A DNA stretch of 64,000 bases from Aporrectodea caliginosa. Its lineage: Eukaryota; Annelida; Clitellata; Crassiclitellata; Lumbricidae. The notes below the pieces were generated by a model. That model was not told the origin of the DNA and made no database searches. It saw only the letters and a list, made by a program, of their open reading frames with translations. Both the position numbers and the translations under genes were made by a program. The stretch's first letter is position 1; every line of letters begins with the position of its first letter. The DNA lies in contig JACEVL010000831.1 in NCBI GenBank assembly GCA_020284085.1, positions 355,001 through 419,000 of the forward strand. The letters are read 5' to 3'. Below, piece after piece: positions 11,108-24,515 of this stretch.

Positions 11108-11462
11108 CTCACTAAGATCCTCGAAACATAATAGGGTGGTGTTTGGGAGCGTGACAACAACGACCTCTATCGCATCGCTCTAAGGGCCGGAATGTTGACC
11201 GGGAAATACTCCCGTAATCAATGTGATTTGTGTTCCCGCAAGCTACTAACTAACAATGACGTTTCAACAGAGCAGGAAATAGGACTCTGAAGCGCCGTTC
11301 AATTTGAGTCTAAATGTGGTGGGCAAGGATTTCTGAAAAATGCAACTGTTCAGGGGCTGGACGCTGCAAAAGAAATAGTGGAAATGTTTCAAAGAAAAGT
11401 CAAGTGCAACAGTCGATGTCATTCGAGTATGTTGTGTGAAAACAAAAACTGATGTAGCCTTC
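11108..11462 (+). repeat. duplicated transposon-derived segment, copy 2
   Basis: Direct repeat of 10434-10790 at a distance of about 674 bp, with small indels. It contains the better-preserved half of the Cys-rich stretch (KCNCSGAGRCK at about 11338-11370) and ends at TAGCCTTCA, as copy 1 does. Confidence 0.8.
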
Positions 11463-12670
<1,208 letters not shown>

Positions 12671-12763
12671 GCAACAGTAACTACGATTATGTTGTATTGT
12701 TTGTACGTGAGTATGTATGTACTATGTGAACCTGTGTAAGTATGCATGTATGCATGTATGTAT

Positions 12764-13285
12764 GTATGGATTAGAGAGTGACATGGGGAGACAATCTCGT
12801 TCCCCATCCCCGCCCCGCAACAAGTAAGTCTTCCCATCCCCGCCCCATCCCCGCAGAGTTTGTCCCCATCCCCGCCCCATCCCCGCAGGTTTTCTCCCCA
12901 TCCCCACCCCATCCCCGCAGGACGACATCACATTTCCCGCAAAAGTTTACACCAATTAAAAATTTAAAAATAACATATTTTAGCTTACAAAGCTATTTGT
13001 ATTGCTGACTGCATTAGTCTGTTATTATCTTATCGACAGTTTGCACTAACCAAGTCCTGACTATTTCTGACTAGAAGGCTTCAGGAAATAAGAAAATCTC
13101 CTTATCAGTTCTCAAGTTCTTAACATCACCCGAGTTTCTTGCCGGCTCATTCCCCAATTACCGCGGTATTACCGCGAGAGTAAACCCCATTACCGCGGTA
13201 TTACCGCAATTGTTGTCCCCATTACCGCGGGATTTACCGCGGTTTTCCCGCGGGGAAATTCCCCATGTCACTCTCTAGTATGGAT
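12764..13285. mobile_element. non-autonomous hAT-like element with exact 8-bp TSD
   Basis: The element is 12772-13277 (506 bp). Its ends TAGAGAGTGACATGGGGA and, inverted, TCCCCATGTCACTCTCTA are flanked by exact 8-bp duplications GTATGGAT at 12764-12771 and 13278-13285. The left part is a tandem repeat of CCCCATCCCCGC words. The right part is a different GC-rich repeat, ATTACCGCGGTATTACCGCG. There is no transposase coding. The 8-bp duplication points to hAT. Confidence 0.93.
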
Positions 13286-13299
13286 GTCTCTGTCTGTCT

Positions 13300-15560
<2,261 letters not shown>

Positions 15561-15800
15561 GTGGGGCGCGGTGGTATAGGGGGTATGTTCGGTGCCTTGC
15601 AAGCTGGAGGGTTGCGGGTTCGAATCCACCTCAAGCCGCCGCGTAGGAACCCTGGGCAAGTCCTTCACTCGCAGTTGCTCATGCGCTTCAGCGTGAAACT
15701 CCGATTCAGTGTCCGCGCTGTAATCGGGAGCGCCTCTGAGTAGAAATCTTGAAGGGGCGCTATAACAAGTGCTCGAAATGAATGAATGAATGAATGAATC
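15561..15800 (+). mobile_element. tRNA-derived SINE with (AATG)n tail
   Basis: The head has an A-box-like TGGTATAGGGGGTATG and a clear B-box GGGTTCGAATCC at about 15617-15628. The body contains TGGGCAAGTCCTTCACTCGC, then GGGGCGCTATAACAAGTGCT, and the element ends with an (AATG)n tail at 15777-15799. The internal pol III promoter, short body and simple tail define a tRNA SINE. A related copy is at 12501-12670. Confidence 0.88.
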
Positions 15801-16210
15801 ATGTCGAAGACTTGGCTCAACCAGACTATCCCGGGACTCTAGTGTCCTTCACGGGTACGATATGTGGAACAGTGGAAGGAGCTTTCCATCCAAGTGCAAA
15901 AGAAGGAAGTATGAATCCATAAACTGTATTCCTAGAATTATATTGACATAGGCCCTATTGTTTGCATAATGATAGGCTGCACAACCATATTATCTTGTCA
16001 ATTGCAGGATAATAATTATTTGACTGATAAGATTGCGCGATCTGTAAAACAAATCATCAGTTACTGCATGGTATTATCACATGTGCGGATCAACAGTTGG
16101 AATAGGCCTACGATCAACATTTTGGCCCAGAACTGAAATCTGAAAACTTAAGTTTACATTGCAATTAGCCTGTATATGAACCACGCTAGAATATGTAAAC
16201 CCTAAATCTA

Positions 16211-16599
16211 TCTATACCCTACTATAAGTCTGAAAGTTTTTCACTTTGTCTTTCTGTAGGCCTACATAGTTTATGTGTCCAAATAAAAACTCGCGAATGC
16301 GATACCGTAGCGATATAAAATTTCTATTGAATTTTTACGTCCAAGCAACTATTTTTAGCTCAAAATGTCGTTTTGTTTCCGAGATAGGAACATTTAACGT
16401 TCACATATGTTTACATTCAGTACCGTTAGAAATAACGACTGCCATTTCTCTTGAAGGGCTACGTGATACGAAGGCGGGGCTATATTATACAAATCAAGCG
16501 GGAACGACGTGTAAGAGTAGAGTCACCCCGTGCGAAGCTGGGTACGATACCGTGCGAAGCCGGGTACGATACCGTGCGAAACCGGGTACATACGTCTAG
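16211..16599 (+). mobile_element. probable non-autonomous Helitron
   Basis: Begins TCTATACCCTACTATAAG immediately after an A and ends CTAG followed by T at 16596-16600, the 5'-A|TC...CTRR|T-3' pattern of Helitrons, which make no target duplication. The last 80 bases hold three copies of a 22-bp unit (GTGCGAAGCTGGGTACGATACC and variants), whose TACCG...CGGGTA arms can form the subterminal hairpin expected near a Helitron 3' end. No Rep/helicase coding is present. Confidence 0.72.
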
Positions 16600-16600
16600 T

Positions 16601-16980
16601 ATTATATATAGTTGGCCTATGAATGCATACGTACCATTGTCTTCTGGAGGGCAATGGTACTGTACGCATTTATACTTGTACGTTTGTGCGTATACGAAGG
16701 CCTATGCAAGTCTAATTCAATCTAAGAACTTCTATGGCGCCACTGTAAAAATGATCAAGGCATCAGTCGATGGCCGCCACTATGTAGAATCGTTGTGCAA
16801 GCCAAGTTCCAGGGTTGGTGTAAAAGTATTTAAGCTAAGAAGAAAAGGTGTCGTTTAACAACATTAGGTATGAGGTTTAACAACATTAGATATGAGGAGC
16901 AGAGGAGACATATATAGGCTAATTGAAGAGTTTAAGATTAGGCCTGTAACGGAAGCAGTGCCTTGGAAGACTTTTTGAAT
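16601..16980. other. no recognisable gene
   Basis: The 135-codon open frame ending at 16858 begins inside the Helitron and has no domain character. TTTAACAACATTAG(A/G)TATGAG is tandemly repeated at 16854-16895. Confidence 0.45.
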
Positions 16981-16984
16981 TAAC

Positions 16985-17352
16985 AACATGCAAAGGAACT
17001 CGAGGAAATAGGTATAAATTATTTAATAGTTTACCGAAACGTCAGAAATTCTTCAGTGCTAGACTTGTGGTATGGTTTGGATGATAACATTGTCTCAGTG
17101 GACATTATCAGAGCTTTTAAGAGGAAGCTTGAAGACCGAACTTTGCCGGAAGAGCTCCATAAAAGTTGATAAAACAAGACCAGCGACAGATAATGTGCGC
17201 CTACCGAGAGCCGTCTTCTTGAGAATGGCAAGAGACCTGGTTGAGTAGATGTCTTTGAAGTCAGCAAAGACTGAAGATAATAACCCTTGGATGAAAATGT
17301 GTAGGCCCTAGTGTTGTATACAATTAGCAATCTTGGAAGTAAATAATTCGTT
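16985..17352 (+). pseudogene. LINE reverse-transcriptase C-terminal remnant and 3' UTR
   Basis: Across a frameshift the + strand reads FFSARLVVWFG and then NIVSVDIIRAFKRKLEDRTL. This resembles the C-terminal tail of CR1/jockey-like ORF2 (F-F-S-x-R-V-V-x-x-W-N, then N-I-V-x-A-x-x-x-x-x-F-K-R-x-L-D). The 3' UTR at about 17245-17352 (TCTTTGAAGTCAGCAAAGAC, GTTGTATACAATTAGC, TCTTGGAAGT) recurs at 24516-24622. Truncated and frameshifted. Confidence 0.65.
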
Positions 17353-17439
17353 TTTCTATGCAGCTTATGCAGTGATTTAGCTTTTGTATGAACAACATTC
17401 GTCTCTTATACTATAATATCATCTATTGAGAACCTCGAA

Positions 17440-17820
17440 AGCGTACAAAGCGGGGGATTTGCCACTGTAGGGGAGCGTAAACGACTTAACGGTATTCTGA
17501 GAAAATTGACCCGTTCAGGCTTACTCCCAGCCGATTTTCCTAGTTTCGACAAATACTGTTCTAGAGCTGATTCTACTCTTTGCCGTTCAATTCTCTCAAA
17601 CCCTTGTCACGTCCTTCACGACCTCCTCCCTCCCGTAAGGTCACTCCATACAATACGCGACCCAGACCACATGATCTCACCCTACCTAGAACTGATGCCT
17701 TTGCAAAAAAGAAGTTTTATTATGAGAATGTTATATGACTTTGCATAAATGTTTGTATTATTTATTTCTTCTGTAAGCTACTGTGCGTTTGCTGGTAGTC
17801 AAATAAAGAATATTCTTACT
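17440..17820 (+). pseudogene. second LINE ORF2 C-terminal remnant with 3' end
   Basis: The frame at 17506-17748 reads SRADSTLCRSILSNPCHVLH followed by DLLPPVRSL. This is the L-F-R-x-I-L-x-N-P-x-H-V-L-H-x-L-L-P tail typical of jockey/CR1-like retrotransposons. The 3' end ACTGTGCGTTTGCT...AATAAAGAATATTCTTACTT recurs in reverse at about 27745-27800, and the peptide recurs at 23560-23670. Only the 3' end of the element is present. Confidence 0.75.
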
Positions 17821-17871
17821 TATTTACATCTGTCGCTAATTGATCTAAAGAAGTGCAATTTCAAGTAGACG

Positions 17872-18730
17872 CAAAAATATGGTACCCCGTCAGAACGGCC
17901 CAGGACAAATCGGCCCCGACAAAACGGCCCCGACAAATGGGCCCCGACAAAACGGCCCCGACAAATCGGCCCTCGTCAAAATGGCCTCGACAAAACAGCC
18001 CCGTCATTCCAGCCCCCGTCATAACGGTCCCCGTCATATCGACCCCCGTCATATCGGCCCCCGTCAAATCGGCCCCCGTCAAATCGGCCCCAGTCATATC
18101 GGCCCCAGTCACATCGGCCCCTCACAAAATATCCCATGTCCCAAGTACTTTTAAGTTGGATTGATGAAAAAAATAGAACTCGGATTGGTAAAACCGTACT
18201 TTATGTTGCCAAATTATTTTATGTGGTCAGTTTAAAATGGAAGTTGGATTGCTGAAAATAATTTTGGCGTTAAAATGAAAGTTGAATTTATGAAAAATAA
18301 TTCGATGCGTAAATAGAAGCTGAATTTATGATAGTTGTCATTGAAAGCATTTAAATAATTAAATACGCCAACGAGTTAGCAGAAGACGATGGGCCCGCAG
18401 TCCATTGTCCAGCTGAACCGTCGCTTGAGGCCTCATTTCAACATATATTTTGTCAGCGTAAGCTTAAAAGTACTTGGAACATTGGATATTTTGTTTGGGG
18501 CCGATATGACTGGGGCCGATATGACTGGGGCCGATATGACTGGGGCCGATATGACTGGGGCCGATATGACGGGGGCCGATATGACGGGGGCCGATTTGAC
18601 GGGGGCCGATTTGACGGGGCTGTTTTGTCGAGGCCATTTTGACGGGGGCCGTTTTCGGGGCCCATTTGTCGGGGCCGTTTTGTCGGGGCCGATTTGTCCT
18701 GGGCCGTTCTGACGGGTCACCCAAAAATAT
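17872..18730. mobile_element. Foldback-like DNA transposon: tandem-repeat inverted arms with exact 9-bp TSD
   Basis: The element is 17881-18721 (841 bp), flanked by exact 9-bp duplications CAAAAATAT at 17872-17880 and 18722-18730. The outer ends are GGT(AC/GA)CCCGTCAGAACGGC in inverted orientation. Each arm (about 17881-18155 and 18447-18721) is an array of a 15-bp unit, CCGTCAAATCGGCCC and variants, followed by a shared inner segment containing CCAAGTACTTTTAAG. The spacer, 18156-18446, is AT-rich and carries degenerate GAAGTTGGATTGATGAAAAT repeats. Long arms of short tandem repeats with a 9-bp duplication recall Drosophila Foldback elements; MULEs also make about 9-bp duplications, so the superfamily is open. 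No transposase is encoded. Confidence 0.9.
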
Positions 18731-18911
18731 AGGCCTATACGCTGTGCGAAACCAAGTGCAGTGGCCCGCACATGCGATGAAAGACTGTTCCACAAGGATG
18801 GTCTACCATAGCTCATTAGGGGCCTATAGGGCAGTCCATCGAAACTTAATAGATCTATGTTTGAGTTGTACAGCACTGCAGGTCTGTGAGTGTATTAGAT
18901 ATGAATGCGCG

Positions 18912-21900
18912 ATGGTTTCTTTCAGCGGCTACTGCAAGCGAAGTGTGGGAATCTTTGACACGATGTTGATTGCGAAGGCCATCTACGACAACGAGGCCGA
19001 GACGAACGATGAACTTTCGTTCGACCGCGAAGACATCCTGGCCGTCCTCGAGCAGGACTACAACGGCATGGAAGGATGGTGGCTCTGCTCCCTCCGAGGC
19101 AAAACTGGCATCGCACCGTCCAACAGGCTTCTAGTTATACATGTCAGTCTATACGCACGTACATTTATAACGATATCTAGAAAGGACAAGGTGACATACA
19201 AATGAACACATATATAAATATGACTAACTAATGTAACAAGCTGCGTTCTGTCAGCCTGGTATTCGGAATAAACGAAAATTGATTGATTGATTGATTGATT
19301 ATACTCGCTTCTAATGCGCCACTTACATTCGTAATTGTTATCTAGAGGTATTTTCTACGGCGCCTCAAAACGCGAATTCGCGGGAACAAGCTTATTCACT
19401 ATAGCGCTGAGCCCCTGCAGCAACCATGAGCGCACGACATGGTCAAACTTTGAAAGCTGTGCATGCATGCTCGATACATTTCTCTATAGGTTATTGCGCA
19501 ATGACTTTCACACTTTATTTGGCATCGCAAACCTAAACGTGCGCGGAGTAACCTAAGGGTTTCTGACTTTGTGTATTAAGTAGTTGCAGGGGGCCGTAAG
19601 CCGTTACCTGGTACTTATTAAGTACCAGGTAACGGCTCCCTTCATATAAAAACCAGTGCAGTGCAGCAACAGCTTACACACAGACCGATAAACTTTAGGT
19701 CGCAATTTTAACTTTGTGTAGCAAAACGATATTAAAATTGAGCCACGTGCTAAGCTCGCAAAACTATATGAAGAGATTTGTTATGTGTTTTTTCGTAGAA
19801 AATTGATGTAAAATCTTCGTCAGCTGCTGTCAAAGGGCCGAGGTTCCCAAGCGAGGAATTGCGACCCATGGACTACGATTTTCCAAAACCAGTTGTTCCG
19901 AGGAAGATCGGCGGAAGCTTCGACAACCTTCTGACAATCTCCGAAGACGACTGCTACCGTGGTGTTGGAGGAGGTCAAGTGTCGAGATCAGGCGGATCGA
20001 CGCCATATGGGAGACTCGAAACTCAGGCCAGTCTCGCAAGAAAACGTGGTGTGAGTGTCGACAACCTGGTGAATTCTTCAAATTTCACGGAATATGCTGT
20101 TCCAGTCTCACTGTCCCCAAACGACTACGAGGTACCTAAGAATAATTATGGAAAGAAAGCAAGCAACCGTCTCGACAAGTCCAGCAGGGAAAAAGAAATG
20201 ACTCTGTCCGGTATGCCATCGAAGGACAGCCAGCGTCCTAAAAACACATCTGATCAGACATATGAAACGCCCAAAGGACCTCCTGATCGCCATCCAAGAA
20301 ATCTTCCGGTGCCTGAACTGAAGCTATGGGACAGAGACTCCTGTTTGGCGGACTACGACACACCAACAAGTAGCTCTAAAGCGGCCTTGTTAGATGGGGG
20401 TATGGGGGCGAAGTATCCTGTGGGCAAATCTCAAGTGGCTCAACAACCTGCCGGACGTTCAGCTGAAACTCAGGCTAAGTCATCCGGTAAGGCTAAAAAA
20501 TGTGACATTGACCCTGCGCTTCTGGCCAGCTTAAACGAGGTCCGGAGTGCAGTGATGCAGATAACCAGCTATGCTGACAATTGGAGGGCTTGTACGAAGC
20601 CCACTATGAAGCTATCCATTGTCAAACAGGTTTGTGTTGCTGTGTGGAAAAAACTTCAAGCCTTGATTATGGAATTCTCGAAGTATCTTGCGAAGTTTAA
20701 AGGACGAGCTTTATCGCCTCTTGCTGATCGTCTTGGTGCTATTAAGGTTATTACGGCTGAACTGGAGAAAATTCTGAACTACATCAGCTCAAGTCACCCC
20801 AACGAGATCCACCAGGGTGGCATTGATTATGTGACAGAGCTTGTCAGAATTGCCAAAGATATAGAAGGTCATCTCGATTACTGTAGTTCTTTTTTTAACA
20901 GTGACCTCGGCGATGTCTTAGATTGCCCAAACAAAACATCAAAAAACGTAAGCTTTTCCAGACTTTCAAGCTCCGACGACCCGCCTTCGGAAGCTGAAAA
21001 ACGTAAAATGCAGCAAAGACGTGCTGCCCCAGCTCTTCCGCCTCCAAGAATAATAGCTCGTCAACCTTCAGAAAATTTTGAAGAGGATTTTTCAATCAGC
21101 TCTATCAGTTATAACGCGAAAACGCCAACATATGGCCGGTCATTCAGTTTTGACCTACTTTCCAGCGACTACGATACCCCGAGGAGTTCTTCGTCCATCG
21201 AGGTTGGAAGCAGCCCTAATCATGGCTCCGACAAGATGGCCCCAGTTCTAAGGAGCAGTGGTGCTCGGTCGGCTGATGTGGGGCGTACCAAACGAAACGC
21301 AATCGTCGTCGAAAAGAGTCGGGAGAGTTTCGACATACTGCAACGTCGCAATCCGAACTCGCAAATGGCTCCATCGAAGTTGATTGCCGGAAGAACGAAT
21401 CCGGATCGAATCGACAAAACGGACAGGTTAGATATTTCCAACACAGCCGAATACGACTACCCTTCACCTCCAGCTGGAGACACAAAGGAAACTGGCGCCT
21501 ACATTCAAAACTCGCGCGGCCCGTCACGTGATCTCGAAGAACCAATCACAGCCTACGACAAACGAATGCTTGTCTTCTACAGCGAACGACTGAATACGGA
21601 GTTGAGTCAGCTAAAGGGCAGTTGCCAAGCGGTGTCCTACGGTCCCGCTGAAACCAGCGAAGGACAGAGACCTGCACAGATTCAATCGTTAGTCATTTCC
21701 GCTCATAAACTGGTGTTTGTTGCAGACACGTTGATTAAGAAACTGTCTGGCGGTGCTTTAAAGAAACAGTTACAGAGACAAGCACTGGAAATCATCGATA
21801 AGACCAAATCGATTGCCTTTTTGGCGAAGTCCTCGCTTGTTTCCGGGTGGAATTCGAATCGGCAGCAGCTTTTAGAAGTAACTGATAATCTGTTAGCAGC

Positions 21901-21946
21901 TGCTATTACTTTTCAGAATATCGTAATAAAGGGGAGTAAGTTATAG
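18912..21946 (+). CDS. Cas-family scaffold protein (p130Cas/BCAR1/NEDD9-like)
   Basis: Adaptor that relays integrin/FAK/Src signals at focal adhesions. The SH3 domain is in exon 18926-19158; the rest is in one large exon, 19824-21946. The most consistent join is donor CAC|GTACAT at 19159 to acceptor TTCGTCAG|CT at 19823, phase 1 on both sides. Domain order: SH3 with the core ALYDN-like AKAIYDNEAETNDELSF and WWLCSL; a substrate region with seven YxxP Crk-SH2 sites (YDFP, YAVP, YEVP, YETP, YDTP twice, YDYP); a helical-bundle segment at about residues 215-345 of the large exon; and a C-terminal FAT-like domain (LVISAHKLVFVADTLIKKLS). Length is about 790 residues, near the 830-870 of vertebrate members. 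The start is uncertain: ATG at 18912 is in frame, but an acceptor at 18925 would place the first codons in an unseen upstream exon. A single invertebrate gene usually represents BCAR1/NEDD9/EFS/CASS4. Confidence 0.9.
18926..19158 (+). CDS. Cas-family SH3 exon
   Basis: Coding runs in the frame of GGC at 18927. Acceptor TTTCTTTCAG|C is at 18925, and donor candidates are 19134, 19143 and 19159. Only the last gives the phase needed by the next exon's acceptor at 19823. The SH3 core residues (ALYDY-like AIYDN, E-L-S-F, D-I-L-x-V-L, W-W, P-x-N-R) are all present. Confidence 0.8.
19159..19823 (+). other. Cas-gene intron
   Basis: Contains a short GATT tail (19278-19300) preceded by AATAAACGAAAATTG, probably a LINE 3' end, and the 19-bp palindrome at 19599-19637. 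Confidence 0.6.
19599..19637. repeat. 19-bp perfect palindrome with 1-nt centre in the Cas intron
   Basis: AGCCGTTACCTGGTACTTA at 19599-19617 is the exact complement of 19619-19637, with one base in between. The flanks AGGGGGCCGTA and CCCTTC extend it only loosely. Confidence 0.95.
19824..21946 (+). CDS. Cas-family large exon (substrate region, helical bundle, FAT-like domain)
   Basis: One open frame of 707 codons ends with TAG at 21944-21946. The codons before 19859 (GPRFPSEELRPMDYDFP) are in frame with the acceptor at 19823, so the exon begins there and not at the first ATG. 21947-22060 is likely 3' UTR, with an ATTAAA at about 22057. Confidence 0.9.
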
Positions 21947-22059
21947 TCACTGTTAGTCGGCGATGGAATCGTAACAGACCAAACCAAATCAGACGATTTG
22001 ATTGTTTTTACCAGACCAAAGACGAATCTTATACAGGGACCTCCAGTCTTGCGTGGCAT

Positions 22060-23280
22060 TAAAATGGTTTTACCTTGTTACCTTGTGCTGTCAGTTCGTT
22101 GAACCCTGGCGACCGTCATGATCAAGTTCCTCCATTTTCTTCTGTCCGCCGTCGCATCTCTCAGTTCTGTCAAATTCATTCTAGTTATTTCATGTATCTC
22201 GTCCATCCACTTTATCCTTGGTCGTCCTTGTTTTCTCCTTCCCTCTCCATATGCTAACATCATTTCCTTTTCCAGTCCGTCTGATCGCATGATATGTCCA
22301 AAGAACCTCAACTTTGCTCTTAGCACTGTTTGTTGAAGTGTCTCTTCTTTCTCAATTCCTATATCCCTGCGCACCCATTCGTTAGTCTTTTTCTCCGTCC
22401 ATGAAATTCTCTGCATTTTCCTCCATATCCACATTTCGCATGCGTTAATCTTTTTTCTCGTTTTCTTAGTCAATGTCCATGTCTCACTGCCATATGTTAC
22501 TGTTGGTATGATTAGAGCTTTCACCAATCTTTTTTTTGTGTCTATACTGACATGTTTGTCCTTCCATATTTTTTCCAGACCATTCATTGCAGCTTTTCCT
22601 ATCGCCACTCTACGATTTATTTCCATATCACATTTTCCTTCTTTTTCTATTACTGATCCCAGAAATGTGAAGCTTGTTACCGTTTCTATTTCCTCATTGT
22701 CTACTACAAAACTATCCTCCTCCTCTGTTGTCATGATCTTTGTTTTCTTTATATTGAAATAGAGTCCTGCTTTCTCACTTTCTCTCTTAAGCCTTCTTAT
22801 TAATTCTATCAAATCATTTTTATTGCCGGCCAATAGTGTTGTGTCATCAGCGTATCTCAGATTGTTCAATGTTCTTCCCGCTATCTTTATTCCTTCTTCA
22901 GCTTCATCCATACCTGCATGCCTCATTATCCTTTCTGCATACAAATTAAATAGAAAAGGAGACAAAATGCAACCTTGCCGTACTCCCTTCTTTATCCTGA
23001 ATCCGTCAGTATCTCCATATTCTGTTCTTATCACCGCTATCTGATCGTCGTACAATCCCTTAAGAAGTTGTACCAAGTGTTTCGGTATTCCCATTTCTAC
23101 CAAAGTTTTCCACATCAATTCATGGTTAATACAGTCAAACGCTTTACTATAATCGATGAAGCATATGTATACTTTCTGTCCATATTCCCTTTGTCTCTCC
23201 ATAATCCATCTCATGTTGGCGATATGATCCCTTGTTCCACGAGATTTCCTAAACCCTGCTTGCTTAAAATGGTTATGTCA
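22060..23280 (-). mobile_element. 5'-truncated non-LTR retrotransposon (reverse transcriptase)
   Basis: A 378-codon frame (23214 down to 22078) that also extends upstream in frame to about 23275 (KQAGFRKSRGTRDHIANMRW). It shows RT motifs in order: CFIDYSKAFDCINHELMWK (catalytic Asp), GVRQGCILSPFLFNLY, and LRYADDTTLLA (YxDD catalytic pair). The C-terminal part contains a GRRKQGRPRIKWMD tail common in RTE/jockey-like elements. A stop lies immediately upstream of 23275, so the N-terminal half of ORF2 and the endonuclease are missing. The 3' end shows a duplicated AAGGTAAC word. It lies 130 bp beyond the Cas stop codon in opposite orientation. The clade is not resolved. Confidence 0.9.
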
Positions 23281-23394
23281 CTGAATATACTGGGCATCGA
23301 GATTACCTAAAAGTTCGGTTTTCTCCCTATGTTCAAAGACTTTGCATACGGACGAAGCAATCTCTCCACGCTCATCGTATTTTGATCTCACATG

Positions 23395-23835
23395 CATGGG
23401 GTCCGGACCCGTCCGGCTTCATGATGTGGTCCGGGCCACAACTGTCAACCGCATGCTGTACTGTTCCCAAGTATGGTGGGGCTTCACTAGTAAGCAGGAA
23501 CTTGACTCGCTTAATGCGCTGGTCCGCAAGTGGGTACGCCTTGGCTTCGTATACTCAAATCTGTCCCCACCTTTGAGGAACTTCGTAAAAAAGCTGACCA
23601 AGAACTCTTTAGAAACATCTTTAAAAAATCCTGGCCACACCCTCCACGATCTACTACTCTCTGTCTATTGTACTGGTCATGCATGACCTGCGCCCACGCT
23701 CACATAACCGTGTTCTCCCTATAGTTGACTTTATTTTCTTCTCTTAATTTTCGTTTCTTTACCGCAATTATTTTTGACTTTGTATATTTATAGCGCCGAG
23801 CGTTTGCTTGCGTTTAATAAAGAGCACACTTACGA
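23395..23835 (+). pseudogene. LINE ORF2 C-terminal remnant
   Basis: Frames on the + strand read TTVNRMLYCSQVWWGFTSKQ then ELDSLNALVRKWVRLG, followed after a frame change by FEELRKKADQELFRNIFKKS and WPHPPRSTTL. These are the pieces expected near the end of a jockey/CR1-like reverse-transcriptase ORF (A/P-x-W-W-G-F-x-S, then L-x-R-x-x-R-L-G, then a LFRxI tail). The 3' end holds TTTATAGCGCCGAGCGTTTGC and AATAAAG. It is the same kind of element as the remnant at 17440-17820. Confidence 0.75.
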
Positions 23836-23839
23836 TGGA

Positions 23840-24515
23840 GCCAGCATGTCTTTATGCCAGCAAATAACTTTACCTAGGGCCTATAGGCCTAATGTACGCT
23901 TTGTGAACTCCAGGATTAAGTACCCGGCATAGGCCTAAAAAGAAAATGGCCGACGACCTTGTCTGTAAGGCCTATTATATATGCAGCCTATTCATAGAGG
24001 CTAGACCTTAGGCTTGTGTATACTAACAGCCTCTTATAAACATCTTTACATAATAGGCTATATAATGTCGATTGAGTGGGTAAAGCAAGCATGCGTCATT
24101 TGTAACACAGTTAGATAAGATGAAACTTATAATATGTACAATTCTGATTATGGACAGCGTGTATAGATCTTCTTTACCGTGTCTGTTTTCACTTGTAATA
24201 TGGTGTTCGTATACGTGCAAGAACCGTTGCAGTGAAGGTATCGTTAAACTTTTTATGGTGCTAACCTGCGACCCTTCTGTCAGTGTAAACATTAAGCAAA
24301 ATCACTGTATACAAGGCAAATTCCGGTCGAAAGCCAAGATGGGAACCCAATAAGACACTGAACAACTTACGGAGGAAAAGAATCTAGGAAGCGTTTTTAG
24401 TTGAGATCTGAAAGTCAAAACAGACGTCTCGGAGTGAACGTTGCATGAAAAGAGTTTCAGAGTCTAGGGCCAGTAGGCCTAACTGAAAAGAAGAATCGAG
24501 TATACGATTTCGCTA
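23840..24515. other. no recognisable gene
   Basis: Short open frames only. Several TAGGCCTA words occur at 23877-23970. Confidence 0.5.

Noticed and set aside
17853..18164. Pro/Ala-rich open frames on both strands.
   Set aside because: Same 15-bp arm of the element; a unit divisible by three leaves every frame open.
18389..18712. An open frame resembling a pentapeptide-repeat protein (ADMTG / ADLTG units).
   Set aside because: It is the 15-bp satellite of the Foldback-like element read in frame; the inverted arm gives unrelated frames (SAPVI, RHIGP), and there is no gene context.
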